8,781 nucleotides of DNA. Origin: Chloroflexota bacterium (GTDB lineage Bacteria > Chloroflexota > Limnocylindria > Limnocylindrales > CSP1-4). Below, piece after piece: positions 1 to 7,121 of this stretch. The DNA is taken from contig JACCQX010000094.1 in the NCBI GenBank assembly GCA_013813905.1, positions 1-8,781 on the forward strand, in the 5' to 3' direction. The notes below the pieces were generated by a model. That model was not told the DNA's origin. It did no database searches and saw only the letters and a list, made by a program, of their open reading frames with translations. Numbering within the stretch: position 1 is the first letter of the stretch; the number at the start of each line of letters is the position of its first letter. The position numbers were made by a program, and so were the translations under genes.

Positions 1-1029
1 GAGGCCTTCCGGGACATCATGCAGGGCGTCGATGGGCGGGTCATCGTGGCCACGTTCGCCTCCAACATCGCGCGCATCCAGCAGGTCTTCGATGCCGCCG
101 CGGACTTCGATCGCAAGGTCACCGTCATCGGGCGGTCCATGGAGCAGAACACCCGCATCGCTGTCGACCTGGGCTACCTGAAGTACGACTCCGACCAGTT
201 GGTCGCCAAGGATCGCCTCCGCGACATCCCGGACGACAAGCTCGTCATCGCCACCACCGGCGCCCAGGGCGAGCCCATGGCTGGTCTGGCTCGGATGGCC
301 AACCGGGACCATCGCTTCGTGGAGATCCAGCCGGGCGACACGGTCATCGTCAGCGCCAGCCCCATCCCGGGCAACGAGGAATCGGTCGGGCGGACCATCG
401 ACAACCTGTTCAAGGTCGGTGCCAACGTCTATTACCACACCATCAAGCGTGCCCATGTCTCGGGCCACGCCAGCCAGGAAGAGCTGAAGCTGATGCTGGC
501 CCTGACGCGACCCAAGAGCTTCATCCCCATCCACGGCGAGTTTCGGATGCTGGTCCAGCACGGGCGCCTGGCGGCAGAGGTCGGCGTCAGCCCGGAGAAC
601 ATCTTCATCATCGAGAACGGCCAATCGATCGAGTTCCTGCCTGACGGCTCCGCGCGGCGCGGACAGCGGGTGGAGGCCGGCTACGTCTTCGTGGACGGCC
701 TCTCGGTGGGGGAGGTGGGCGACATCGTGTTGCGCGATCGGCGCGCACTGGCCAACGACGGCATGTTCCTGGTGGTCATCACCGTGGACAAGCAGACCGG
801 CAATCTCGTCGGACGGCCGGAGATCGTCACCCGTGGCTTCGTGGCGGACTTGGAGCCGCGCATGCTGGAAGGAGCCATCGACCGCATCGCCCGCTCCATC
901 GAGAACCCAGGCGACCACATCAGCGAGATCACGCTGCTCAAGGCACAGATCAAGGACGGTCTGTCGCAGTACCTGTACGAGCGGACCAAGCGCCGCCCCA
1001 TGGTCTTCCCCGTCGTGGTGGAGGTCTGA
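1..1029 (+). CDS. rnj: Ribonuclease J, C-terminal part (5' end outside window)
   Basis: RNase J is a metallo-beta-lactamase/beta-CASP nuclease that degrades and processes RNA in the cytoplasm, with endonuclease and 5'-3' exonuclease activity. The frame is open from base 1, so the gene enters from upstream. The 342 visible codons are about 60% of the usual length near 555 residues; the N-terminal HxHxDH metal site is missing from the window. Visible hallmarks, in order, are the beta-CASP opening VIVATFASNIARIQQ, GRSM, ATTGAQGEPM, then VSGHAS (His codon 466-468) and FIPIHGEF (His codon 532-534). These histidines belong to the catalytic centre and the phosphate-binding region. The remainder, from about base 670, fits the C-terminal dimerisation domain. 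The gene ends 2 bases before ftsK and carries that gene's ribosome site in its last codons. Paralogue J1 or J2 cannot be decided. The family call is firm. Confidence 0.95.
   Translation, partial: EAFRDIMQGVDGRVIVATFASNIARIQQVFDAAADFDRKVTVIGRSMEQNTRIAVDLGYLKYDSDQLVAKDRLRDIPDDKLVIATTGAQGEPMAGLARMANRDHRFVEIQPGDTVIVSASPIPGNEESVGRTIDNLFKVGANVYYHTIKRAHVSGHASQEELKLMLALTRPKSFIPIHGEFRMLVQHGRLAAEVGVSPENIFIIENGQSIEFLPDGSARRGQRVEAGYVFVDGLSVGEVGDIVLRDRRALANDGMFLVVITVDKQTGNLVGRPEIVTRGFVADLEPRMLEGAIDRIARSIENPGDHISEITLLKAQIKDGLSQYLYERTKRRPMVFPVVVEV
1020..1025 (+). promoter_or_regulatory. Shine-Dalgarno site of ftsK inside the rnj tail
   Basis: GGAGGT lies in the last codons of rnj and ends 6 bases before the GTG at 1032. 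It supports that GTG as the ftsK start and implies that ftsK is translated from the same message as rnj. Confidence 0.75.
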
Positions 1030-1031
1030 AG

Positions 1032-3464
1032 GTGGCCAAGGCCCGGCGTACGCCGGCCGCCGGCCGTTCTGCGACATCCGGCCGGGCGCCGCGGCGGAAA
1101 GCGGCGCCGCGCTCGACCAGAGGCGCGGGACTGTCCGTCGGGCCGCAGACCGTCCGCTCGCTCATCGGCGTGGTCCTGCTGGTGCTTGGGGGAGTGACGG
1201 TCATCGCGCTGCTGCTGCCCGATGACGGCCTGCTCAGCCGTTTCGTCGAGGGGTTCCTAAGGCCGGCCTTCGGCCAGGGAGCCTGGCTGTTCGCGGTCCT
1301 GCTGATCGTGGCCGGGGCGTTCGTCGAGCGGGCTCCCCGCGTCGGCAACGGCTGGGGCGTGATCGTCATCGGTGGCCTGCTGGTCTTCCTGGGGGGAGAG
1401 GGCCTCATCCACCTGCTGCGCGGCGGGGGCGAGGCTCCGGCCGATCTGCGCCAGGGCGGCGGGGCCGTGGGTCAGGCGCTGAGCAGCACGCTGTCCGAGC
1501 TGGTGAGCCCTGCGGGAGCCGCGGTGGTGCTGATCGGTGTGCTCGTCGGAGGTATCCTGCTCATGTTCGACCTGACGTTGCGCGCCCTGGTCCGCCCCGT
1601 GGCGGTGGGCGGGCGCGCCATCTACACGGCCATGCCGGCGCCCTCTCGCTGGAGTCCGCGGATACGTGGTGACCGAGGGGTCGAGACGGTCCCGGTGAGC
1701 GCCGGTGAGCCCGTTCGCCAGCGCAGCGGGATGCCAGCCGCGGCGCGCCCTGGGCGGCGCGGCCACGGTGAGGCGGCAGCCGGCGAGAGCGGAGCCGGCG
1801 CGGCGGCGCTCGCCGAGGAGCTGCCCTCGCCCATCTCCAGCCCGGCTCCCATGAGCCAGACGGTCTGGTCAGCGACTGGCCTCGGATCGACCGCGACGGC
1901 CTCCGGCAGCCCCGCGGCGACGGCGGGACAAGCGCGCACTGCCGGCACGGCCGGCGCCGATCCCGCCGCCGTGCTCGAAGATGCTCCGACGCCTCTTCAC
2001 GACCGACCGTGGTCCTTGCCGGCCGTCGCCTCGCTGGACGCCGTTGCCCCGAAGGTCGGCGGGGCGCGCTTGGACCACGACCGCAACATCCGCATCATCG
2101 AGGAGAAGCTGCGCAGCTTCCAGATACCGGCCCAGGTGGTGAGCGTCAACACGGGTCCCGTGGTGACCCAGTACGAGGTCAAGCCGGACGTTCGCGTCAA
2201 GCTGTCGCGCATCGAGGGCCTGGCCGACGACCTGGCCATGGCCCTGGCCGCTCGCAGCATCCGCATCGAGGCGCCCATCCCCGGTCGCGACGTGGTGGGC
2301 ATCGAGATACCCAACCACTCCGCGGAGATAGTCTCGTTCAAGAGTCTGTACGAGGACTCCGGCATGGCCAACGCCACGGGCAAACTGACCTTTGCGCTGG
2401 GCCGTGACGTCTCGGGCAAGGCCTACGCCGTGGATCTGGCCAAGATGCCGCACCTGCTGATCGCCGGTGCCACCGGCTCGGGCAAGAGCGTCTGTGTCAA
2501 CGCGCTCATCACCAGCATCCTGATGCGCGCGCGCCCGGACGAGGTCCAGTTCGTGCTGATAGACCTCAAGCGCGTGGAGCTGGCGCCCTACGACGCCTTG
2601 CCGCACCTGAAGACCAGCGTGATCGTGGAAGCGACACACGCCCGTGCCGCGCTGAACTGGGCGGTCCACCAGATGGAGGATCGCTACAAGCAGCTGGCCG
2701 CTCGCGGCGAACGCAACATCACGGCTTTCAACGCCTCCACCCGCGTCGCCAGGGCGGAGCGGCTGCCTTACATCGTGGTGGTCATCGATGAGTTGGCCGA
2801 CCTCATCATGCGCGAGGGACGCAAGGTCGAGGACCCGGTGGTCAAGATCGCCCAGAAGGCTAGAGCCGTGGGCATCCACCTCGTGCTGGCCACGCAGCGA
2901 CCCAGCGTGAACGTGGTGACCGGTCTCATCAAGGCCAACGTGCCCAGCCGCATCGCCTTCGCGATGTCCTCCAACGTGGACTCTCGCACGGTCCTGGACC
3001 AACCCGGTGCCGAGGATCTCATCGGTCGAGGCGACATGCTCTATCAGCCTGCGGATCTGCCCCGGCCGGTCCGGCTTCAGGGCGTCTACGTGTCCGATGA
3101 GGAGGTCCGCGCAGTGACGGAGCACTGGCGGGAGCAGGCGCCCGAACCCATGTACGACCCGGAGCTCCTGGCGGCTGCCGAGGATGAGGACAGCGGAGGG
3201 GGCCAGTTCGCCTGGCTGGCCAAGATGGCCGAGGATGAGCTCACCGCGCGCGCCGCGGAGCTCGTGATGCAGACCGGCAAGGCAAGCACCTCGATGATGC
3301 AGACCAAGCTGAAGGTGGGTTTCAATCGAGCCAGCCGCCTGATGGACGAGCTGGAGCGCTTCGGTATCGTGGGACCGCAGGATCCGCGGAATCCCGCCGT
3401 GCCACGGCAGGTCTACGGGCCCGACAATTGGATCCGGGGTGCGGAGGACATCGATGACCTCTAG
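1032..3464 (+). CDS. ftsK: DNA translocase FtsK/SpoIIIE
   Basis: FtsK is a membrane-anchored hexameric ATPase that pumps chromosomal DNA through the closing septum. The 810-residue protein has the full architecture. A very basic N-terminus (1-33) is followed by four hydrophobic segments (about 43-62, 84-98, 107-128, 160-179) and an Ala/Gly/Pro-rich linker (about 190-335). The alpha domain starts near 335. The motor has Walker A GATGSGKS at 479-486 and Walker B VVVIDE with D586/E587, then the conserved ATQRPSVNVVTGLIKANVPSRI stretch (shortened here: ATQRPS...KANVPSR). A winged-helix gamma domain occupies about 724-795. The GTG start is chosen because GGAGGT sits 6 bases upstream. The gamma recognition segment reads MMQTKLKVGFNRASRL, with Thr758 where many homologues have Arg (QRxLRIGYNRA). 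The gene is followed by the window's only sizeable gap and a possible terminator, so it may close the rnj transcript. SpoIIIE versus FtsK naming is a matter of convention. Confidence 0.96.
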   Translation: MAKARRTPAAGRSATSGRAPRRKAAPRSTRGAGLSVGPQTVRSLIGVVLLVLGGVTVIALLLPDDGLLSRFVEGFLRPAFGQGAWLFAVLLIVAGAFVERAPRVGNGWGVIVIGGLLVFLGGEGLIHLLRGGGEAPADLRQGGGAVGQALSSTLSELVSPAGAAVVLIGVLVGGILLMFDLTLRALVRPVAVGGRAIYTAMPAPSRWSPRIRGDRGVETVPVSAGEPVRQRSGMPAAARPGRRGHGEAAAGESGAGAAALAEELPSPISSPAPMSQTVWSATGLGSTATASGSPAATAGQARTAGTAGADPAAVLEDAPTPLHDRPWSLPAVASLDAVAPKVGGARLDHDRNIRIIEEKLRSFQIPAQVVSVNTGPVVTQYEVKPDVRVKLSRIEGLADDLAMALAARSIRIEAPIPGRDVVGIEIPNHSAEIVSFKSLYEDSGMANATGKLTFALGRDVSGKAYAVDLAKMPHLLIAGATGSGKSVCVNALITSILMRARPDEVQFVLIDLKRVELAPYDALPHLKTSVIVEATHARAALNWAVHQMEDRYKQLAARGERNITAFNASTRVARAERLPYIVVVIDELADLIMREGRKVEDPVVKIAQKARAVGIHLVLATQRPSVNVVTGLIKANVPSRIAFAMSSNVDSRTVLDQPGAEDLIGRGDMLYQPADLPRPVRLQGVYVSDEEVRAVTEHWREQAPEPMYDPELLAAAEDEDSGGGQFAWLAKMAEDELTARAAELVMQTGKASTSMMQTKLKVGFNRASRLMDELERFGIVGPQDPRNPAVPRQVYGPDNWIRGAEDIDDL

Positions 3465-3609
3465 GGGGACCCGCTCGAGAGGAGCACCGTTGCCGGCACG
3501 CACCGGTGCTTTCCTTCTGGGAGTCTACGGCGGGAAGCGCGTATCCTTGGGCCAGGGATCGGCTATGTCACGGGCCGGCCTGGACTTCCTCTGAGGGCGC
3601 GTAAGACCG
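3465..3609 (+). other. Intergenic gap between ftsK and the RodZ-like gene
   Basis: These 145 bases are the only non-coding stretch longer than about 25 bases. They contain the hairpin described separately at 3483-3518. The longest start-to-stop reading I noticed is a 9-codon ATG frame at 3565-3594 with no ribosome site, which I do not call. A promoter for the downstream block is expected here, but the best -10-like match (TATCCT, 3542-3547) has no convincing -35 partner. No tRNA or known riboswitch fold is apparent by eye. Confidence 0.6.
3483..3518 (+). terminator. Possible intrinsic terminator after ftsK
   Basis: AGCACCG (3483-3489) and CGGTGCT (3504-3510) form a perfect 7-bp stem with a 14-base loop that itself contains GCCGGC. 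The stem is followed by TTTCCTTCT, counting the last stem base. It sits 18 bases after the ftsK stop, the expected place for a terminator. The pyrimidine tail is impure and the loop long, so it may be weak. The right arm is also part of the 10-bp palindrome GCACCGGTGC (3500-3509), so a dyad protein site is an alternative. Confidence 0.5.
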
Positions 3610-5016
3610 ATGACCGCACGGCACCAGCTCCGGGTCGGCGGGCGACGGGTCGGGCGCGACCGAGACGCGATCATCGGCGCCACGCCGGCCCCTTCGCTGG
3701 GTGAGATGCTGCGCATCGCACGCGAGCGCCGGGGCGTGGACATCTACCGGGCGGAGCGCGACACCAAGATCCGCGCCAGGCATCTGGACGCGCTGGAGGC
3801 GGGCGACTACGCGGCACTCCCCGGCGCCGTCTACACCAAGGGGTTCCTGCGTAACTACGCGCTCTACCTGGGCCTCGACGCGAACGAGATGCTCGAGCGC
3901 TGGCGCGTGGAGACCGCCACGCTGCGGCGCACCGAACCGGTCTCGGTGGCACCGCCCCGCCCGCTGGCGGCGCCACGGCGCGGCCTGATCTTCACGCCCG
4001 GTATCCTCGTCTCCGCGCTGCTTTCCGTGCTGGTAATCGCCTTTCTGGGCTACGTGGCCATGCAGGTCATGCGTTTCTCGCAGGGTATCGAGGTAACCGT
4101 CGAGGGGGCTGTCGTGCGGCAGCTGGATGCCGACGCGGAGACCACCGTGCTGGCCGGCACCACGGCGCCAGGCGCCACTTTGACCATCACCGGGCCTTCC
4201 GACTTCCATGCCACCACGGACGCTGATGACGACGGGACCTGGTCCATCACCGTTCCGGTGACCAAGGGTCAGAACGAGTTCACCATCACCGGGATCGATC
4301 CCGGCACGGACCGATCGTCTCCGCCGCTGAACGTGATCGCCATCGTGCCCGTGCCAGCCACCGCCGCGCCGTCTGGAGCGGGGTCGAGCCAGGGGCTGCC
4401 CGCCATCAGCCTCACCCTGAGCAGCCCGGCCGGTGGGGCGGTTCTGTCTGAGGTCGAGGTGACGGTCGCCGGCACCACTTCCGGCAGCCGTGTGGCGATC
4501 TCTGCCCAGCGGCGGCCGGTCGTGACCATCCCTGGCGTGCCGATGCGGCCCGCTGGCCCCGAAACGCCCGACGATCCCCGCATTTCGCCGTCTGCCGCTC
4601 CGGCCGGCACGGAGCCGTTGGACATCAGCGTCACTGACGGCCGCTTCAGTGGTGACCTCACGGTTGCGCCCGGCTCATGGACCATCACCGTGAGGTCATC
4701 TGCGACCGGTCATGCGGACGCGGTCGAGACGCGCGACGTGGAGGTCCGATCCGCAGCCGTCGTCGTGATCGTCACGGCCGTCGGCAGCGGGGCCTACATC
4801 CAGGCCTGGGAGGACGGCGAGCCGAGCACGGCTCGTATCCTGCGCCCTGACCGATCCCTCACGTTCACGGCCGAGGAGACGATCTTGGTGCGCACCGGCA
4901 ACGCCGGCGCCACTCACTTCACCGTGAACGGCGAGGAGCTGGGCGCCCTGGGCGGCCTGGGTAAGGTGGAGAACTGGCTCTTCGAGCGGGGGGAGCCGCC
5001 GCGCCGCAGCAAGTGA
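3610..5016 (+). CDS. RodZ-like membrane protein: HTH, one TM helix, Ig-like repeats, DUF4115-type end
   Basis: This is a probable cell-shape/envelope protein of the RodZ type, which in other bacteria links MreB to the membrane. The 468 residues show a cytoplasmic helix-turn-helix of the HTH_25 kind at about 29-98 (GEMLRIARERRGVDI ... VYTKGFLRNYALYLGLD), a basic PRR stop before one transmembrane helix (about 127-152), and a large outer region. That region holds a beta-rich Ig-like/glucodextranase-B-like segment at about 162-247, a Ser/Pro/Ala linker, a second split Ig-like segment at about 265-380, and a C-terminal DUF4115-like domain (about 383-462, with RTGNAGATHFTVNGEELG). The ATG at 3610 is secure because an in-frame TGA lies at 3592-3594; GAGGG at 3593-3597 is a rather distant ribosome site (12 bases). 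The extra Ig-like segments make it longer than E. coli RodZ (about 340). No MreB gene is visible, so the partner is unknown. The final bases overlap the next gene by GTGA. Confidence 0.88.
   Translation: MTARHQLRVGGRRVGRDRDAIIGATPAPSLGEMLRIARERRGVDIYRAERDTKIRARHLDALEAGDYAALPGAVYTKGFLRNYALYLGLDANEMLERWRVETATLRRTEPVSVAPPRPLAAPRRGLIFTPGILVSALLSVLVIAFLGYVAMQVMRFSQGIEVTVEGAVVRQLDADAETTVLAGTTAPGATLTITGPSDFHATTDADDDGTWSITVPVTKGQNEFTITGIDPGTDRSSPPLNVIAIVPVPATAAPSGAGSSQGLPAISLTLSSPAGGAVLSEVEVTVAGTTSGSRVAISAQRRPVVTIPGVPMRPAGPETPDDPRISPSAAPAGTEPLDISVTDGRFSGDLTVAPGSWTITVRSSATGHADAVETRDVEVRSAAVVVIVTAVGSGAYIQAWEDGEPSTARILRPDRSLTFTAEETILVRTGNAGATHFTVNGEELGALGGLGKVENWLFERGEPPRRSK
4653..4698 (+). repeat. Inverted repeat, 12-bp perfect arms, inside the RodZ-like gene
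   Basis: TGACCTCACGGT (4653-4664) and ACCGTGAGGTCA (4687-4698) are exact reverse complements separated by 22 bases. A G-U and a G-C pair (4652/4699, 4651/4700) would extend the stem. It lies in codons for the second Ig-like segment. No role is known. Confidence 0.7.
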
Positions 5017-5510
5017 CCGATCACGATGCGCTCCTCGACATCTGTCGGCATGTCCAAGCCGCTTGCCTGGAGAGAGGTCGCTCCCTCTCCACCGCCGAGA
5101 GCTGCACGGGCGGGCTGATAGGGCATCTGCTGACCGAGATCGCGGGATCCAGCGAGTACTACGCCGGCGGCGCGATCACCTACGGCGACGCACTCAAGCG
5201 CAGCATGCTGGATGTCCCTCAGGCCACGCTGGCAGCACACGGAGCGGTCTCGGCGCAGACCGCCGTGGCCATGGCCGGCGGCGCACGCGCCGCGTTCGGG
5301 ACGGACCTGGCGCTGGCGGTGACGGGCATCGCCGGGCCCTCCGGTGGCTCGGCCCGCAAGCCGGTCGGTCTGACGTACGTGGCTGTCTCGGACGCCGCTG
5401 GCCATGATGTGCGGCGCTTCCTCTGGAGCGGCGACCGCTCCGAGAACAAGCGTGCGAGCGCCGGCGCCGCCCTCAAGCTCCTGCTCGACCGCCTGGCGGA
5501 TGCCCCGTGA
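5013..5510 (+). CDS. pncC: CinA C-terminal domain protein, nicotinamide-nucleotide amidohydrolase (PncC type)
   Basis: Stand-alone CinA C-domain proteins of the PncC family deamidate nicotinamide mononucleotide to nicotinate mononucleotide, returning the by-product of NAD-dependent DNA ligase and other NAD consumers to NAD synthesis in the cytoplasm. The 165-residue length matches the single-domain form; the N-terminal MoaB-like domain of full CinA is absent. Family motifs are all visible: STAESCTGG (AESCTGG at 28-34, with the nucleophile-type Ser30), YYAGGAITYGDALK, and AVTGIAGPSGG followed by KPVGLTYVAV. The GTG start overlaps the preceding TGA as GTGA. No ribosome site lies at normal distance (GGGGGGAG at 4988-4995 is 17 bases away), so translation probably depends on termination of the RodZ-like gene. 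In many bacteria cinA lies between ftsK/rodZ-type genes and recA; recA is not seen here. The enzymatic role is from family knowledge. Confidence 0.92.
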   Translation: MTDHDALLDICRHVQAACLERGRSLSTAESCTGGLIGHLLTEIAGSSEYYAGGAITYGDALKRSMLDVPQATLAAHGAVSAQTAVAMAGGARAAFGTDLALAVTGIAGPSGGSARKPVGLTYVAVSDAAGHDVRRFLWSGDRSENKRASAGAALKLLLDRLADAP

Positions 5511-5511
5511 C

Positions 5512-5532
5512 GCGCATGCGTCTGGCATGCGC
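5512..5532 (+). promoter_or_regulatory. Hairpin over the Mur ligase start codon
   Basis: GCGCATGC (5512-5519) and GCATGCGC (5525-5532) form a perfect 8-bp stem with loop GTCTG, beginning 2 bases after the cinA-type stop. The ATG at 5527 lies in the right arm. No T-run follows, so it is not a classical terminator; it could mask the start codon until ribosomes finish the upstream gene. The regulatory role is inferred. Confidence 0.4.
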
Positions 5533-7110
5533 CCGGTGAGGCGCACCGTCGCGGACATCAGTGCCGGCTTGGCACCCGCCCGCTCGGCCCGACTCATCCC
5601 GGCGGGGGAACGGCTGCATGTCGTCGGCGCGGCGGGAGCCGGTGCCTCGGCGGCAGCGCTGCTGGCGCACCGCGCCGGTGCCACGGTGTCGGGTTGTGAC
5701 GGCGGTGGCCCGTCGCCTTACAGCGCCGCCCTCTCGGCGGCCGGTATCTCCCTTGCCTGGGAGCACTCTGCTGATCACCTGTCCACGGGCGGAGGTGCGC
5801 AACGTCTGGCCGTCACCAAGGCCCTCACCGCGGTCGAACCCGACCATCCGGAGCTTCTTGCGGCGCGACGCCTGGGGGTCGCGCTGGAGGCCTGGCAACA
5901 GGTCGTGGCCGACGCGGCGATGACCGCCGGGCAGCGCCTGGCGGCCGTGGCTGGGACGCATGGCAAGTCGACCTCGTCGGGGTGGCTGCTCCACGTCCTG
6001 GTCCAGGCCGGCCGCGACCCTTCGGCGTTCGTGGGTGCGCTGCTGCCCGCCACGCTGGCCGGTGGCGCCCCGGGCACGTCCCGCTGGGGCGCCGGCGATA
6101 CGTTCGTGGTCGAGGCGGACGAGTACGCGGGAAACTTCGACCCGTATCGGCCGGCGGTCAGCGTCGTGCTCAACGCCGAGTGGGATCATCCCGATGTCTT
6201 CGCCGATGAGGCAGCGGTGCTCGACTCGTTCGAGATGTGGCTGCGCAGGGCGGATCTTGCCGCGGCCGAGACAGGAGGGACGCAGCACATCGTCATGAAC
6301 GTGGGCGATCCGGGAGTGGCCCGGCTGGCCCACCGCCTGCGGACCGGCCTTGCCGCCTCGCGCCTGGTACGCGTGGCACTGGCCGACGCTAACGGCGCCG
6401 CTGCGGACGCAGCCGATGTGGTCGGTCGTGCGGGCCGCTCGGCAGGCGGCCATGATCCCGCCACGACCCTCGAGGTGACCATCCAGAGTGATGACCCCGG
6501 GTCGCACGGCTGGCCGGGCCCCGTTCCCCTTCGCCTGGGCGGCCGGCACAACGCCGCCAACGCGCTCTGCGTAGTGGCGGCGGCGCGGGCGCTGGGCGTG
6601 CCCACCCCAGGCATCGCCGAAGGCATCGCGTCATTCCCGGGCGTGGGTCGAAGGCTGGAGCTGAAGGGTGAGCCGCGCGGAGTCACCGTGCTGGACGACT
6701 ACGGTCATCACCCCACCGCGATCGCCGCGACCTTGGCGGCGGTCCGTGAGCGCTACCCGCGGCGGCGCGTCTGGGCGGTGTACGAGCCCCTGACCTATCA
6801 CCGCACCGCGCAGATGCTCGACGGGTTCGCGGCGGTGCTGGCCACGGCGGACAGGGCGGTGGTGGCAGACATCTGGGCGGGTCGGGATCCCGATACCACC
6901 ATCACCAGCGCAGCTGCCCTGGCGCGCGCCATCTCGTCGCAGGGCGGGCCGAAAGCCACCGCACCCGGTTCCGTGGAGCGCACGGCCGACCATCTCGCTG
7001 AGCGGGTTACCGCGGGCGACGTCGTGCTGGTCATGGGCGGCGGTCGCTCGTACGTCATCGCGGAACGCCTGGTGGCGCTGTTGGGAGAGCCATCCGGCAC
7101 GGCCCGCTAG
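5527..7110 (+). CDS. murC: Mur ligase, UDP-N-acetylmuramate--L-alanine ligase (MurC) type
   Basis: MurC joins L-alanine to UDP-MurNAc with ATP, the first peptide step of peptidoglycan precursor synthesis, in the cytoplasm. All three Mur domains are visible, numbered from the ATG at 5527 (527 residues, somewhat longer than the usual 450-490). They are a Rossmann-like N-domain (LHVVGAAGAGASAAALLAH, about 30-48), the ATP loop GTHGKST at 143-149, EADEYAGNFDPY from 196, NAEWDHPD at 216-223, GGRHNAANAL around 339-348, and the C-domain motif DDYGHHP at 390-396 followed by EPLTYHRT and ADIWAGRDPDT. The C-domain favours MurC, while NAEWDHPDVF also recalls Mpl, the tripeptide-recycling relative. The start is uncertain: ATG 5500 (11-base overlap with the previous gene), ATG 5527 or GTG 5536 are all possible and none has a clear ribosome site. 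No other mur gene is nearby. Confidence 0.85.
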   Translation: MRPVRRTVADISAGLAPARSARLIPAGERLHVVGAAGAGASAAALLAHRAGATVSGCDGGGPSPYSAALSAAGISLAWEHSADHLSTGGGAQRLAVTKALTAVEPDHPELLAARRLGVALEAWQQVVADAAMTAGQRLAAVAGTHGKSTSSGWLLHVLVQAGRDPSAFVGALLPATLAGGAPGTSRWGAGDTFVVEADEYAGNFDPYRPAVSVVLNAEWDHPDVFADEAAVLDSFEMWLRRADLAAAETGGTQHIVMNVGDPGVARLAHRLRTGLAASRLVRVALADANGAAADAADVVGRAGRSAGGHDPATTLEVTIQSDDPGSHGWPGPVPLRLGGRHNAANALCVVAAARALGVPTPGIAEGIASFPGVGRRLELKGEPRGVTVLDDYGHHPTAIAATLAAVRERYPRRRVWAVYEPLTYHRTAQMLDGFAAVLATADRAVVADIWAGRDPDTTITSAAALARAISSQGGPKATAPGSVERTADHLAERVTAGDVVLVMGGGRSYVIAERLVALLGEPSGTAR

Positions 7111-7121
7111 ACTCTGGGCCG
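7081..7121 (+). promoter_or_regulatory. Possible leaderless promoter before the NTF2-like gene
   Basis: TAGACT (7108-7113), a TANNNT-type -10 element that includes the upstream TAG stop codon, lies 8 bases before the ATG at 7122, where transcription would be expected to begin. TTGGGA at 7081-7086 could act as a -35, but the 21-base spacing is longer than the preferred 17. It is a candidate only. Confidence 0.35.

Noticed and set aside
1259..1270. AAGGCCGGCCTT 12-bp palindrome in ftsK
   Set aside because: It is a GGCC-rich self-complementary run inside a coding membrane segment, easily produced by chance at this GC content.
1869..3503. 544-codon open frame on the - strand across ftsK
   Set aside because: It mirrors the conserved FtsK motor. 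The translation is His/Gly/Asp/Arg-rich with no recognisable motif, as expected of an antisense shadow in GC-rich DNA with strong third-position bias.
3542..3547. TATCCT as -10 of a promoter for the RodZ-like gene
   Set aside because: A promoter is expected in this gap, but no acceptable -35 lies 16-19 bases upstream, so it is not called.
3565..3594. 9-codon ATG ORF in the ftsK/RodZ-like gap
   Set aside because: It has no ribosome site and is too short to judge.
5404..5499. Upstream extension of the Mur ligase frame to ATG 5404
   Set aside because: It lies inside the conserved end of the CinA-type gene and its translation is Ala/Ser/Pro-rich without similarity to Mur N-domains.
5473..6549. 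358-codon open frame on the - strand across the Mur ligase
   Set aside because: It is antisense to conserved Mur motifs, low in complexity and rich in Arg/Gly, with no domain. It is a GC-bias shadow.
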